The notes: generated by a model from the letters alone, not told the origin. Positions 16,521 through 25,044 are shown, counted from the stretch's first letter. The stretch is 49,754 bases of DNA from an uncultured Eubacteriales bacterium (GCA_934385225.1 CAKRPQ010000005.1:1-49754); one strand, 5' to 3'. A program made the numbers and translations.

Positions 16521-17165
16521 TTATTCTTTTGCCTCCTTTGCTTCACTGCCGTTGTGTCCGAAACCGAATTTCGGTTCTTCTCTGTTTATTAGTCGTTTTA
16601 TATTCTTCCTGTGTCGCACGAAAACGATCGCTACCGCCGCCGATTCGAAAATGCAAACGGTAACGGGGTATCCGAGCAGTATAATACAAACAAGTCCCGC
16701 CGCAAGTGCGGCAAGGGTCGAAAGCGACATATATCTGACGGTGAGGAGCAGTATTACAAGCACTGCCGCCGCCACCGCACCCGCGAGTCCGTCTATGAAA
16801 AAGAGAGATGAGAAGCAGACAAGAAACCCTTTTCCGCCGTTAAAGCCGTAAAGAACGGGGAAACAGTGTCCGATGACACCGAAAAACGAGGCAAAAGCTA
16901 CGCCGAACTGCCAAGAACCGAAATATTTCCCGAACAGCGAACCTGCTATGACGGATATGACCGAGCCTTTAAGGACATCAAGAAGAAAAACGAGCCATGC
17001 GAATTTTCCGCCAAGCGAACGCTTGAAATTCGTAAAGCCGGGATTTCCGCTGCCGAGCAGACGAATATCTTTTTTGTATATCAGCTTTGAGAGCATAATT
17101 GACGGGTTTACGCCCGCGATAAAGTAGGCGAGCAGAGCCGTGACGGGGAAAATTATGTATCTCAT
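16521..17165 (-). CDS. plsY: Acyl-phosphate:glycerol-3-phosphate acyltransferase PlsY
   Basis: A 214-aa polytopic membrane enzyme that transfers the acyl group of acyl-phosphate to sn-glycerol-3-phosphate, the first step of phospholipid synthesis in Gram-positives. Motif 1 is GSGNPGFTNFKR (the usual form is GSGNPGATN, so Ala is replaced by Phe), motif 2 is GVIGHCFPVLYGFNGGKG, and a downstream Glu-rich motif is replaced by RHRKNIKRLINREE. Five to seven hydrophobic segments are evident. It lies 43 nt after fakA and directly abuts the giant activator gene. Acyl-phosphate made by FakA/FakB is its direct substrate, which explains the gene order. Confidence 0.94.
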   Translation of the reverse strand: MRYIIFPVTALLAYFIAGVNPSIMLSKLIYKKDIRLLGSGNPGFTNFKRSLGGKFAWLVFLLDVLKGSVISVIAGSLFGKYFGSWQFGVAFASFFGVIGHCFPVLYGFNGGKGFLVCFSSLFFIDGLAGAVAAAVLVILLLTVRYMSLSTLAALAAGLVCIILLGYPVTVCIFESAAVAIVFVRHRKNIKRLINREEPKFGFGHNGSEAKEAKE

Positions 17166-17208
17166 TTTTCGTTTTAGTCCTTTCCGTCCGACTGTTAAAG
17201 GTCGGCTA

Positions 17209-18849
17209 TCATTCGATTATGAAAATATAGCTATAAATGTTCTGACCGCCGTCCGTGACGTATATTTCGCACAGCGGGTGAGTTTTTTTAATATAATTTT
17301 TTATTTCGTCGGCTTCTTTTTCGTCCGAATCCCTGCCGCAGATCATTATGCAGATTTCTCTTGTGCCGAAGTCTATTCCGTCTATCAGGCGTTTTGCCGT
17401 GTCTGTGCGATCATTGTCGGCGGAGAGAATGTTGTCGCCGATAAAGCCTATGTATTCGCCCTTGTATAAAAGATGTTTTCCGTCGCTTGTGTTTCGTGAG
17501 CAGGTGGAGATTGCAGCCGTTGTGACATTTCTCATTGCCTCGCGCATTTCGTCCTCGACCTCGTCCGCGCTTTCAAGCTCCGTGTTCATCATAGTGAGCG
17601 CGGCGTGACCCTCGCCGATACTGCGGCTTTCTATCACTCGCACGTCGCAACTGTCGTACATTTCCGCGGCTTGCCTTGCGGTGAGAATAACATTGCCGTT
17701 GTTCGGGAGAATGAATACCGTTTCCGCATTGACACGTCCGAGAGCGGCTATGAAGTCGGCGGCGGACGGGTTCATGCTTTGACCGCCGTCAACGATCTCA
17801 TCCGCGCCAAGCTCCGAGAACATATTTTTTACGCCGCTTCCGCTTGCTGCGGCGATAACGCCGTATTTTTTTCTTTCTTCGTTTTTTTTCGTGTTTTTCT
17901 GCACGGAGGAGTCAAGATTGCTGTGTTGCAGAGACATATTTTCTATTTTCACCGTGAGAAATTCGCCGTATTTTTGGCAAAAATCAAGCACTTTCCCGGG
18001 TGTCATCGTGTGAACGTGGATTTTTACTATGCTGCCGTTTTTGAATGCAACGACAGAGTTGCCGATGCCTTCAAGAAAGTCCGTTATATTTTTTATGTCG
18101 AATTTTTCTATATCTGTTTTTACGTTTTGCAGGCGCAGAAGAAGCTCGGTACAGTAGCCGTATTCAAGCACACTGTTTTCGTCGAATTTGCCGAAATTGA
18201 GCTTTTTCGTTTTTGATGTGTATTCGTTTTCTGCTTCAAAATCGCCGTCAAGCGACGCTCTCATTCCTTCGAAAATCCTTATAAGACCCGCACCGCCCGA
18301 ATCGACAACGCCCGCCTTTTTCAAAACGGGAAGAAGTTCGGGGGTGAGCATAAGCGAGCGTTCGGCGCTTTCGAGAAACGCGTCGAGAAGCTCTTCGGCA
18401 CTGTCAAAGCACTTTTGACCGACGTATTCCGACGCCTCGCGCGCAACCGTGAGTATTGTTCCCTCGGTTGGTTCAAGCACTGCGCCGTAGGCACTTTTTA
18501 CACCTGCAGAAAATGCCTCCGAGAGGCTTGCCGTGCCTGCGTCCCGAAGCCCCGAAAGACCGTCGGCAATTCCGTCGAAAAAACGTGAGAGTATAACGCC
18601 CGAATTTCCGCGCGCGGACAGGAGCATGGCGTCGGCAACCTGCCTTGAATAGGAGCCGAGTTCAGCACTTTCCGACGGATCTTCGTCGACAGCGCCCGAA
18701 ATTGTCATGAGCATATTGTCGCCCGTGTCGCCGTCGGGAATCGGAAAGACGTTGAGATCGTTTATTTCCGCGGCATGAGCTTTCAGATTTGCCGCGCCTG
18801 CGGCAAGCATTTTGGAATATACATATGCGTCAACGGTAGAAGTATTCAT
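17209..18849 (-). CDS. fakA: Fatty acid kinase, catalytic subunit FakA (DAK2/YloV)
   Basis: A 546-aa DAK2-domain protein. The Mg-ATP site motif PDGDTGDNM lies at residues 38-46; GNSGVILSRFF and VDSGGAGLIRIFEG follow in the DhaL-like N-terminal domain (1-200). A middle domain and a C-terminal DegV-like domain complete the family length (about 550). FakA phosphorylates a fatty acid held by a FakB protein, giving acyl-phosphate. The start is ATG 18849, preceded by TTGGAG and only 1 nt after the stop of the degV/fakB gene; a longer frame exists but lacks a ribosome binding site. Part of the fakB-fakA-plsY transcription unit. Confidence 0.92.
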   Translation of the reverse strand: MNTSTVDAYVYSKMLAAGAANLKAHAAEINDLNVFPIPDGDTGDNMLMTISGAVDEDPSESAELGSYSRQVADAMLLSARGNSGVILSRFFDGIADGLSGLRDAGTASLSEAFSAGVKSAYGAVLEPTEGTILTVAREASEYVGQKCFDSAEELLDAFLESAERSLMLTPELLPVLKKAGVVDSGGAGLIRIFEGMRASLDGDFEAENEYTSKTKKLNFGKFDENSVLEYGYCTELLLRLQNVKTDIEKFDIKNITDFLEGIGNSVVAFKNGSIVKIHVHTMTPGKVLDFCQKYGEFLTVKIENMSLQHSNLDSSVQKNTKKNEERKKYGVIAAASGSGVKNMFSELGADEIVDGGQSMNPSAADFIAALGRVNAETVFILPNNGNVILTARQAAEMYDSCDVRVIESRSIGEGHAALTMMNTELESADEVEDEMREAMRNVTTAAISTCSRNTSDGKHLLYKGEYIGFIGDNILSADNDRTDTAKRLIDGIDFGTREICIMICGRDSDEKEADEIKNYIKKTHPLCEIYVTDGGQNIYSYIFIIE

Positions 18850-18850
18850 A

Positions 18851-19747
18851 TCAGTTTTCTCCAACCGCAAACGTGACTTCCTTTCCGAAGCCGAATATTG
18901 CAAAAGCGTCGGGGCCTATCGACGCGCCGATTATCGGACCTATGTAGCAGGTGTAAATTTCTTTGCAGGGGATTTCTTCTTTAATTAGCGAGACGAGTTT
19001 TTTTACCTCGTCCTCCGAGCAGTCGGCGTGGGCAAGATATATTGTCTGCTCTTCGGGATTTTCTATCGTGCTTTTCAGAAGCGAAACTATCTCGGAAAGG
19101 GAGTTTTGTCTGCCTTTGACCTTTTTGTAAGCTGCCTGTTCGCCGTTTTTGTCGGCAATTATTATCGGTTTTACACCCATAAGATTGCCGAAAAACGCGG
19201 CGGAGCCTTTAACTCTTCCCGCGCGGCGAAGCGCGTCGAGTGAGTGAACGGTGCAGTATTCGTTCACACGTTTGCGGAGTGCTTTTACCTTTTCGGCAAT
19301 TTCGTCTGCCGAAAGCCCCGCCGACGCGAGTTTTGCCGCCTCTATCGCGAGCATGCCTTCTCCGATGCTTGCATTGAGTGAGTCAATGCAGATTATTTTT
19401 GCGTCGCCTTTTTCGCCCGTTATCTTCTCTGCTATGACGTGCGCGGTGTTTACAGAACCCGACTGCTTTGACGAGCAGGCAATATAAATGATGTCGTAAC
19501 CTTCGGAAACGTATTTTGTAAAGATTTTTTCAAATTCTTCGGTCGGAACCTGCGTTGTGGTTATGCGTCTGCCGCCCCGCATGATACCGTAAAATTCGTG
19601 AACGTCGCTTTTTGTCCACGAGAGGAGCGCAGGCGATGTTTTTCCGTCAAGAACCGTGTTCATAGGTGCGTAGTCGATGCCGTAGTTCTGCATAAGTTCA
19701 GGGGTAAGATCTGAGCAGGAATCTGTAATGATTTTAACCTTTTTCAT
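18851..19747 (-). CDS. fakB: DegV-family fatty-acid-binding protein FakB
   Basis: A 298-aa DegV protein. The N-terminus KVKIITDSCSDLTPELM and the downstream TTQVPTEEFE, IACSSKQSGSVNTA, DSLNASIGEGM and RAGRVKGSAAFFGNLMGVKPI blocks are those of lipid-binding DegV/FakB proteins, which cradle one fatty acid and present it to FakA. The start chosen is the ATG at 19747, nine bases after GGAG; another ATG three codons earlier sits directly on that site. First gene of the lipid operon, 1 nt before fakA. Acyl-chain preference cannot be deduced. Confidence 0.92.
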   Translation of the reverse strand: MKKVKIITDSCSDLTPELMQNYGIDYAPMNTVLDGKTSPALLSWTKSDVHEFYGIMRGGRRITTTQVPTEEFEKIFTKYVSEGYDIIYIACSSKQSGSVNTAHVIAEKITGEKGDAKIICIDSLNASIGEGMLAIEAAKLASAGLSADEIAEKVKALRKRVNEYCTVHSLDALRRAGRVKGSAAFFGNLMGVKPIIIADKNGEQAAYKKVKGRQNSLSEIVSLLKSTIENPEEQTIYLAHADCSEDEVKKLVSLIKEEIPCKEIYTCYIGPIIGASIGPDAFAIFGFGKEVTFAVGEN

Positions 19748-19852
19748 GAATTTCATCTCCGTTATGATTTCGGTCTGACATATTTCGACCTTTTTTGACA
19801 GCATAATGGTAGCATGAAATTCTAAACTGAAACGAAACTAAAAACACTCGGA

Positions 19853-20350
19853 TCAATTTTCCGTGAGCGGAAGCGTCACGGTGAATTTGGTGGTATTGTC
19901 ACCCGATGTGACCTCTACATCGCCGCCGTGCAGCTCGGTTATCCTTTTGACAACGGCAAGACCTATGCCGTTTCCGCTGCCCGCGTGCGAGGTGTCACTC
20001 TGATAGAATTTTCTGAAAATTCTGTCTCTTTCGTCTCTCGGAATGAAGCTGCCCGTGTTTTCGACCGAGACGGAAACTGTCTCCGCGTTTTTTTCTATCG
20101 TCACGGTTATCTTTCCGCCGCTCGGCGTGAATTTTATCGCATTGTCGAGCAGATTCAGCCAGACCTGTTTCAGAAGATCCTCGTTTCCCGTGATAAAATA
20201 TTCGTCGAAGTCGAGAGAAAAATCAATATCCTTGTCCGACCACTTTTTTTCGAGCAGAAGCAGGCAGGTTCGTACCTGTTCGGACAGATTGTAGTGCGTG
20301 ATGCCCGTAAGAATGTTCTGATTTTCTATCTTTGTGAGGTTCAGATTCGA
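19853..20350 (-). pseudogene. Sensor histidine kinase remnant (ATPase domain only)
   Basis: About 165 codons of a histidine kinase C-terminus. Present are the end of a dimerisation segment (LNLTKIENQNIL), N-box LLDNAIKFTPSGG, F-box RIFRKFYQSD, and G-box GNGIGLAVVKRITELHGG. The sensor, membrane segments and phospho-accepting His box are missing, and there is no ribosome binding site in this frame. The fragment is fused, out of frame, to the first codons of a response regulator gene at 20340-20350. It is therefore a deletion remnant of a VanR/VanS-like two-component pair rather than a functional kinase. Confidence 0.8.
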
Positions 20351-20411
20351 GTACGGCATGGATAAGCCGTCTTGTGTTTTTGTCGTCATCGACCGCAAGA
20401 AAGTGAAACAA
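20340..20411 (-). pseudogene. Response regulator remnant (first about 24 codons)
   Basis: From a TTG start at 20411, seven bases after a strong AAGGAGG (20418-20424), the frame reads FHFLAVDDDKNTRRLIHAVL. This is the beta-1/acidic-pocket/alpha-1 start of a response regulator receiver domain. It then runs into histidine kinase DNA in the wrong frame and ends at 20223. An intact promoter lies upstream, so the 5' end of the original operon survives while the rest of the regulator and the front of the kinase are lost. Confidence 0.75.
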
Positions 20412-20475
20412 GGCGCACCTCCTTAATGCACGGGCGTTTGTCGTTTGTTCTTTGCCCGAATAAAACATCACATAT

Positions 20476-20504
20476 ATTGTATCACAAAAAAGGCTTTTTT
20501 TCAA
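20476..20504 (-). promoter_or_regulatory. Promoter of the collapsed two-component operon
   Basis: On the minus strand TTGAAA (20499-20504), 17-nt spacer, TACAAT (20476-20481). The start codon of the regulator remnant is about 65 bases downstream. The signal is still close to consensus despite the loss of the genes. Confidence 0.7.
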
Positions 20505-20526
20505 CCTTTTTTGCGCTGCCGCCACA

Positions 20527-20564
20527 AAAAAGCAGTCCGATTTTTCAGGTACGGACTGCTTTTT
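20527..20564 (-). terminator. Terminator of the Gld-type ABC operon
   Basis: A 13-bp stem: AAAAAGCAGTCCG (20527-20539) and its complement at 20552-20564 around a 12-nt loop. On the minus strand the stem is followed by a T run. It starts a few bases after the stop codon of the DUF4340 gene. Confidence 0.88.
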
Positions 20565-20572
20565 ATGGATAA

Positions 20573-21583
20573 TCAACCGAAATATTCGGTTATGAAATCG
20601 GCGTTTAGCTTGTATATTACGCGCGAGGCTTCCGATGTTTTTGCATATATCGTGTCTGCCGACATTCCGATATAAACGGTGTATTCGTGCGGAACATCGA
20701 TGTAACCGCCTTGCGCGCCGTCGCCTTCGAGCTTTTTGCGTTCGGAGTAGCCGACTATGAGAATTTTCGGGTCGTCAAAGCCGTATTCGGTGCTTCCCGC
20801 ATCGACAAAATCCGCGTATTCGAGCTTCATTTCGGAGATCCCGCTTGCAATTCTTTCAAAATCGGCGTAGGATATGTCCTCCGACCCATCGCCCGTGATT
20901 TTTTTCGCCGAGTAGTAGTATTTGTCGTGTTCATTCTCGTCAGAGCCGATCTCGGCGTCCTCCTTCGGCGTTTTTACCGATTCGTAACGCACATTGCCGA
21001 GCGAGGCCGAGGTAATGCTTTCGATTTCGGTTTTGGGAAGCTCGTCTTTGACTGTTAAACTGCCGTAGTCGAGAGCGAATGTATCACGGACGGAGCTTTC
21101 AACAGTGTAAACCGTGCTTCGGTCGTCCTCCGATGCAAAATAGTATTCACCCGCCGTGCCGTTGTAGTCTCCGAAAAGAAGAGTGACCGACAGAGAGGGA
21201 AGTGTGACCGTGACCGTAATTTCGGGACGCGCGAGACCGTAATCGGTGAGCCGCTCGGTGCTTACGTCCGTCATTTTGTTGTGTCCTTTCAGAGCCGAAA
21301 CTTTCGTCGCCGCCGCATCAATAAGCTCGCCGTCGATTTTCGGAGCGTCCGAGGTGACAAGAACCCATTCGCCGTTCTCCTTTTGAAAAGAAAATTCGTT
21401 TTCGCCGTGAGTGACATCAAGGCGTGCAATATCGCCTGCGTCAAAGTCTGTCAAAGTGTATTCGGTGACAGCGGGAGCGGGATCTTCGCCCTCTTTACCG
21501 CCGAGAACGGATACGGCTGCGCCGACCGCGACAAGAACGGCAAGAAGACAGAGCATAAGGACGAGCCGTTTAGACCGTTTCAT
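20573..21583 (-). CDS. DUF4340 domain lipoprotein-like/membrane-anchored protein of Gld-type ABC system
   Basis: A 336-aa protein with an N-terminal signal-anchor (KRSKRLVLMLCLLAVLVAVG) and an extracytoplasmic beta-rich region. The DUF4340 repeat style is visible in LTDFDAGDIARLDVTHGEN, GEWVLVT, LTDYGLARPEITVTV and VYTVESSVRDTF. Family members are encoded at the end of operons with GldG-like proteins and ABC-2 permeases. The start ATG overlaps the upstream stop as TAATG (21581-21585). Function unknown; position suggests a surface-exposed component of the transporter or motility-like ABC complex. Confidence 0.87.
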   Translation of the reverse strand: MKRSKRLVLMLCLLAVLVAVGAAVSVLGGKEGEDPAPAVTEYTLTDFDAGDIARLDVTHGENEFSFQKENGEWVLVTSDAPKIDGELIDAAATKVSALKGHNKMTDVSTERLTDYGLARPEITVTVTLPSLSVTLLFGDYNGTAGEYYFASEDDRSTVYTVESSVRDTFALDYGSLTVKDELPKTEIESITSASLGNVRYESVKTPKEDAEIGSDENEHDKYYYSAKKITGDGSEDISYADFERIASGISEMKLEYADFVDAGSTEYGFDDPKILIVGYSERKKLEGDGAQGGYIDVPHEYTVYIGMSADTIYAKTSEASRVIYKLNADFITEYFG

Positions 21584-23046
21584 TATCTGCGTCTCCTCTG
21601 ATACCAGTAAACTATACCGCTCGCGGCAAACGCAAGAGGAATGAGAATGATGAGGATCGCACTCCACATTGTCGCCTGTGCTTCGCTTACAACAAGATAA
21701 TTTGCGCCGACAGTGTGCGCGGGGATCTCGTAGGTTATTCGTGTTCTTTCTACAAGAGAGCCGAGCATTGACATAAAGTATTTGTAGTTGCCGCCCGATG
21801 TGTACTGATTTACGTTGTCGTTAAATGCGTCGGACGCCGTCCAAATTACCTTTGCGCCGCTTTCGTCCTCGCAGAGAACAGAGACGTTGCGCGTTCCTAC
21901 GACGGAATTTTCCGTCTTTTCGGCACTTTCGGCGTCGGCGGGCGTAATGTATGCCGATGAGGAAGTTGTAAAGAGCGGCGTGCAGTTTTTGCCGTCTGCG
22001 ATGTTTATTGCGTGTGCGCCGAGAGCCATAAAGTAGGCGTTTCCCGCAAGAGACGACGTCACATCGCAATCGGTGCTTGCCGTCGGGAGCAGACAGTAGG
22101 GATAGGTGTAGTAGCTACCCGTTTCTTCTTCAATGATTATTCCTTCCTCCGCCGAGAGCCCGTAGCCTTCGAGAACGGACATAAGGTTCGGGAGATTTGT
22201 GTAAGCGGGAGAGGTCGTCAGAATCAGGTGACCGCCGCCCGCAAGATACGCCGAGAGCTTTGCCGCCTCGTCCCCGTTTATATCCGTGGTCGGGATATTC
22301 ATGATAAGACATTCCGTGTCGCTCGGTATCTCCGTCGTCATGAGCGGAAGTGAGAGAACGTTTATGTTGTCTTTTCCGATGTCGGCAAGAAGCGTTTCGG
22401 AAAGGGCTGTCTCGCCGTGGTCGTTTACGGTATAGACTGTCGGAATGTTGTCCGTCGTCACAAAGTCGAGCGCGCTCGTTATCACAGATTCGCCGTCGAA
22501 GCAGAGGTCGAACGATACATTCTGCCCGTAATAGTTGAGGTATGCCATAACATTGCTGTACTGATCCGAGCCGATTTCGCCGTACTGTTCGTTGTAGTAA
22601 TAGTAAAGTTCGGAGAATTTTATTATCTTGAAGCGTTTTGCGCTCTCTACGATTATGCTGTAATTTTCAAGCGAATCCGTCGTGTATTTTGATGTGAAAT
22701 TCGGATTTTCGACGGGGTCGATGATCTTGAATTTCACGTTTTCCGAAATCTCCGCGTATTTTGAGAGATACGTCGAGAGAGTCGGGAGATTGTTGGGGGA
22801 GCTTCCGCTGCTGTCTGTTCCGCCCGAACAGAGAAGATAAATGTTTACCTCTTCGCTAATGTTCGGAATTGCCTTTTTCGTCACGTCAGAGAGGGTGTAG
22901 AGCTTTTTTGCGGTCGCGTCGAACTTTGTGTACCGCGTCGGCAGTTTCAAAACGATAAAATTGATCGCGATAAGGATTGCAAGCACGATCAGAACCGCCG
23001 CAAAGGCGTATGAACCTACTTTTGTTCTGTTTGTGATTTTTTTCAT
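21583..23046 (-). CDS. GldG-family ABC auxiliary protein
   Basis: A 487-aa protein with one N-terminal (residues about 12-34) and one C-terminal membrane helix (WSAILIILIPLAFAASGIVYW, here the last 25 residues) flanking a large extracytoplasmic domain. The domain has the features of GldG/ABC_transp_aux proteins: an LSDVTKKAIPNI start, VNIYLLCSG, and a glutamine-amidotransferase-like AAKLSAYLAGGGHLILTTSP segment. GldG is a partner of GldA/GldF in Bacteroidetes gliding; homologues in Firmicutes have no known function and no gliding is implied. ATG 23046 chosen because GGAGG lies eight bases upstream. Confidence 0.88.
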   Translation of the reverse strand: MKKITNRTKVGSYAFAAVLIVLAILIAINFIVLKLPTRYTKFDATAKKLYTLSDVTKKAIPNISEEVNIYLLCSGGTDSSGSSPNNLPTLSTYLSKYAEISENVKFKIIDPVENPNFTSKYTTDSLENYSIIVESAKRFKIIKFSELYYYYNEQYGEIGSDQYSNVMAYLNYYGQNVSFDLCFDGESVITSALDFVTTDNIPTVYTVNDHGETALSETLLADIGKDNINVLSLPLMTTEIPSDTECLIMNIPTTDINGDEAAKLSAYLAGGGHLILTTSPAYTNLPNLMSVLEGYGLSAEEGIIIEEETGSYYTYPYCLLPTASTDCDVTSSLAGNAYFMALGAHAINIADGKNCTPLFTTSSSAYITPADAESAEKTENSVVGTRNVSVLCEDESGAKVIWTASDAFNDNVNQYTSGGNYKYFMSMLGSLVERTRITYEIPAHTVGANYLVVSEAQATMWSAILIILIPLAFAASGIVYWYQRRRR

Positions 23047-23062
23047 TTTCATATCCTCCTTT

Positions 23063-23926
23063 TTAGGCGTAACGGCGTTTTTCGACGGATCGACATGTGA
23101 GATAAACGAAGAAAAACGCAACGGATATGAGATATACGACGGCTGTCAGATCAAAGACACCCTCCGTAAGGTCAAGGAAGCGCTCAAATACCGCAATGTA
23201 TGAAATGACTTTGCCGAAAAGTCCCGCAAAGGCGGCGGATTTGAAATAGTAAAAAACTGCCGTAACAAAAGCGAGAGCAGCGAAAAGAACGACCGACACA
23301 GCCGTGTTTTTCGTGAGCGAGTAGAGAACGAGCGCAAGAACCGCGGAGAGAACAAGGAAGCAAATAAGAGACGCCTCTTTTGTCTGCGGAACGAGTGCCG
23401 AGAGGGATTTCATCATATACATAAGGAGCAGAACGCCGAAACTCATAACGGCGGCAATGACCTGGCTTTCCGTAAGCGACGACATGAACATACCGACCGC
23501 GATAAGTGCCGCTCCGAGAAGAAAGAACGAAAAGAGTGCAAGGTAAGCCGAGCCGTAAGCGACCTCGCCGAGAGTTCCGAGGATAAGCGGATAAAGAGCC
23601 GCTATTGCCGTCGGGATTGCGAGGACTGCAAGCATTGCAAGATATTTGCCGAGAACGATGCTTCCTATGCCCATCGGAAGCGAGTAGAGAAGCTGATCCG
23701 TTTTCGAGTGCCTTTCCTCGGCAAAGGAACGCATGGTAAGTATCGGAACGATAAGGAGCAGAACCATGGCGACATTCGAGAGGGAATATTCAAACGACGA
23801 ATAGCCTCCGCGCAGGTTTATGAACATTACATATATGCCTATGAAGCAGAGCAGGAACGAAATAAAAAGCGGTCCTGTCACGTTCGTGAAGAACGCCTTG
23901 AATTCTCTTTTGAATACCGCAATCAT
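23063..23926 (-). CDS. ABC-2 type permease of the Gld-type system
   Basis: A 287-aa integral membrane protein with six hydrophobic segments, starting MIAVFKREFKAFFTNVTGPL, a typical ABC-2 permease N-terminus with an amphipathic coupling helix. The RSFAEERHSKTDQLLYSLPM segment after the second helix is characteristic of the GldF/NosY-like group. Its start overlaps the ATPase gene by 4 bases and its stop lies 16 bases before gldG. It forms the pore subunit together with the upstream ATPase. Confidence 0.9.
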   Translation of the reverse strand: MIAVFKREFKAFFTNVTGPLFISFLLCFIGIYVMFINLRGGYSSFEYSLSNVAMVLLLIVPILTMRSFAEERHSKTDQLLYSLPMGIGSIVLGKYLAMLAVLAIPTAIAALYPLILGTLGEVAYGSAYLALFSFFLLGAALIAVGMFMSSLTESQVIAAVMSFGVLLLMYMMKSLSALVPQTKEASLICFLVLSAVLALVLYSLTKNTAVSVVLFAALAFVTAVFYYFKSAAFAGLFGKVISYIAVFERFLDLTEGVFDLTAVVYLISVAFFFVYLTCRSVEKRRYA

Positions 23927-25002
23927 TTTGCTTCCTCCTCATCTTTGCCCGCTTCCGCACTTCCGCCGAAAAGCGGCGTGTAGTCGCTGTCGCTGCCATT
24001 TTCTTTTTCATTATTATCCGAACTGCCTTCATCGTCCGCGCCGTCACCGTCGTCCGCATCCGTCTTTTCGCTCGGAATGATGCCGTGTTCCTCCGTCAGA
24101 CGCAGGAATATATCTTCAAGCGTCACCTGCTCGTATTCCATTGATATTATCGGCTGGCGAATATCTGCCATGGCAAAGAAAATTTCTTCTCTTGCGTCGG
24201 CTCCGTCGGCAAATGTGACCTCAAATCTGTTTTTGCCCGTTTTTACGACGCTTTCGATGTCCTTGACACCGATGAGAGCGGATTCCGTCTTTTCGTCGTC
24301 ACCCTTTACGGTGAGCATCAGTTTGTTTTCGCTGTTTGCGCTTTCTTCGAGATGCGCTATGCTGTCGCAGGCGACAAGTTTTCCGTGCGAGATTATCATT
24401 ACGCAGTCGCATACCGCGCTTATTTCGGCGAGAATGTGACTTGAAATTATGACCGTTTTCGTCTCGCCGAGTTTTCTTATAAGCTCACGTATTTCGAGTA
24501 TCTGCTTCGGGTCAAGGCCGACCGTCGGTTCGTCGAGAATGATTATGTCGGGGTCGCCGAGCATAGCCTGCGCAATTCCGACTCTTTGCTTGTAGCCCTT
24601 TGAAAGATTTTTTATGAGCCTGCCCGATACGTCCGTGAGAAAAGTCGTTTCCATGACCTCGCGAACGTCGTGCGCTACGCGCACGGACGGAACTTTCTTT
24701 GCCTCGGCGACAAAGGTCAGGTATTCGTACGGCGTCATATCGCCGTAAACGGGCGGTATTTCGGGCAGATAGCCTATGTGCTTCTTTGCCTCCTTCGGCT
24801 CTTCGAAAATATCGTGTCCGCAGACGGTGACACTTCCCGATGTTGCGGAGAGACAACCCGTTATAATGTTCATTGTGGTCGATTTGCCCGCACCGTTCGG
24901 ACCGAGGAGACCGTATATTCTGCCGCTCTCGACCGTAAAGCTTATGTTATCGACGGCAAGATGATCCCCGTATTTTTTGACGAGATTTTTGACTTCTATC
25001 AA
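23923..25002 (-). CDS. ABC transporter ATPase of the Gld-type system, with acidic tail
   Basis: A 359-aa ATPase starting at TTG (25002), eight bases after GGGAGG. Walker A GPNGAGKSTTMNI, signature LSKGYKQRVGIAQAM (the K-G variant usual in this subgroup), Walker B IIILDEPTVGLDP and H-loop IISSHIL are intact. A DUF4162-like domain occupies about 215-310. Residues 312-359 are a low-complexity acidic Asp/Glu/Ser/Asn tail (DADDGDGADDEGSS ...) not found in typical family members. First gene of the operon and energy-coupling subunit for the permease. Substrate unknown. Confidence 0.92.
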   Translation of the reverse strand: MIEVKNLVKKYGDHLAVDNISFTVESGRIYGLLGPNGAGKSTTMNIITGCLSATSGSVTVCGHDIFEEPKEAKKHIGYLPEIPPVYGDMTPYEYLTFVAEAKKVPSVRVAHDVREVMETTFLTDVSGRLIKNLSKGYKQRVGIAQAMLGDPDIIILDEPTVGLDPKQILEIRELIRKLGETKTVIISSHILAEISAVCDCVMIISHGKLVACDSIAHLEESANSENKLMLTVKGDDEKTESALIGVKDIESVVKTGKNRFEVTFADGADAREEIFFAMADIRQPIISMEYEQVTLEDIFLRLTEEHGIIPSEKTDADDGDGADDEGSSDNNEKENGSDSDYTPLFGGSAEAGKDEEEAK

Positions 25003-25035
25003 AAGTAATTCCTCCCGAATTATAATATTAGGAGA

Positions 25036-25044
25036 ATTATATCA
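25036..25044 (-). promoter_or_regulatory. Extended -10 promoter candidate of the Gld-type ABC operon
   Basis: On the minus strand TGATATAAT, i.e. TATAAT preceded by TG at the extended -10 position, about 35 bases before the TTG start. No good -35 box is seen. Confidence 0.5.

Noticed and set aside
19795..19823. TTGACA on the + strand as a promoter
   Set aside because: The matching -10 (AATTCT) is poor and no + strand gene follows; chance occurrence.
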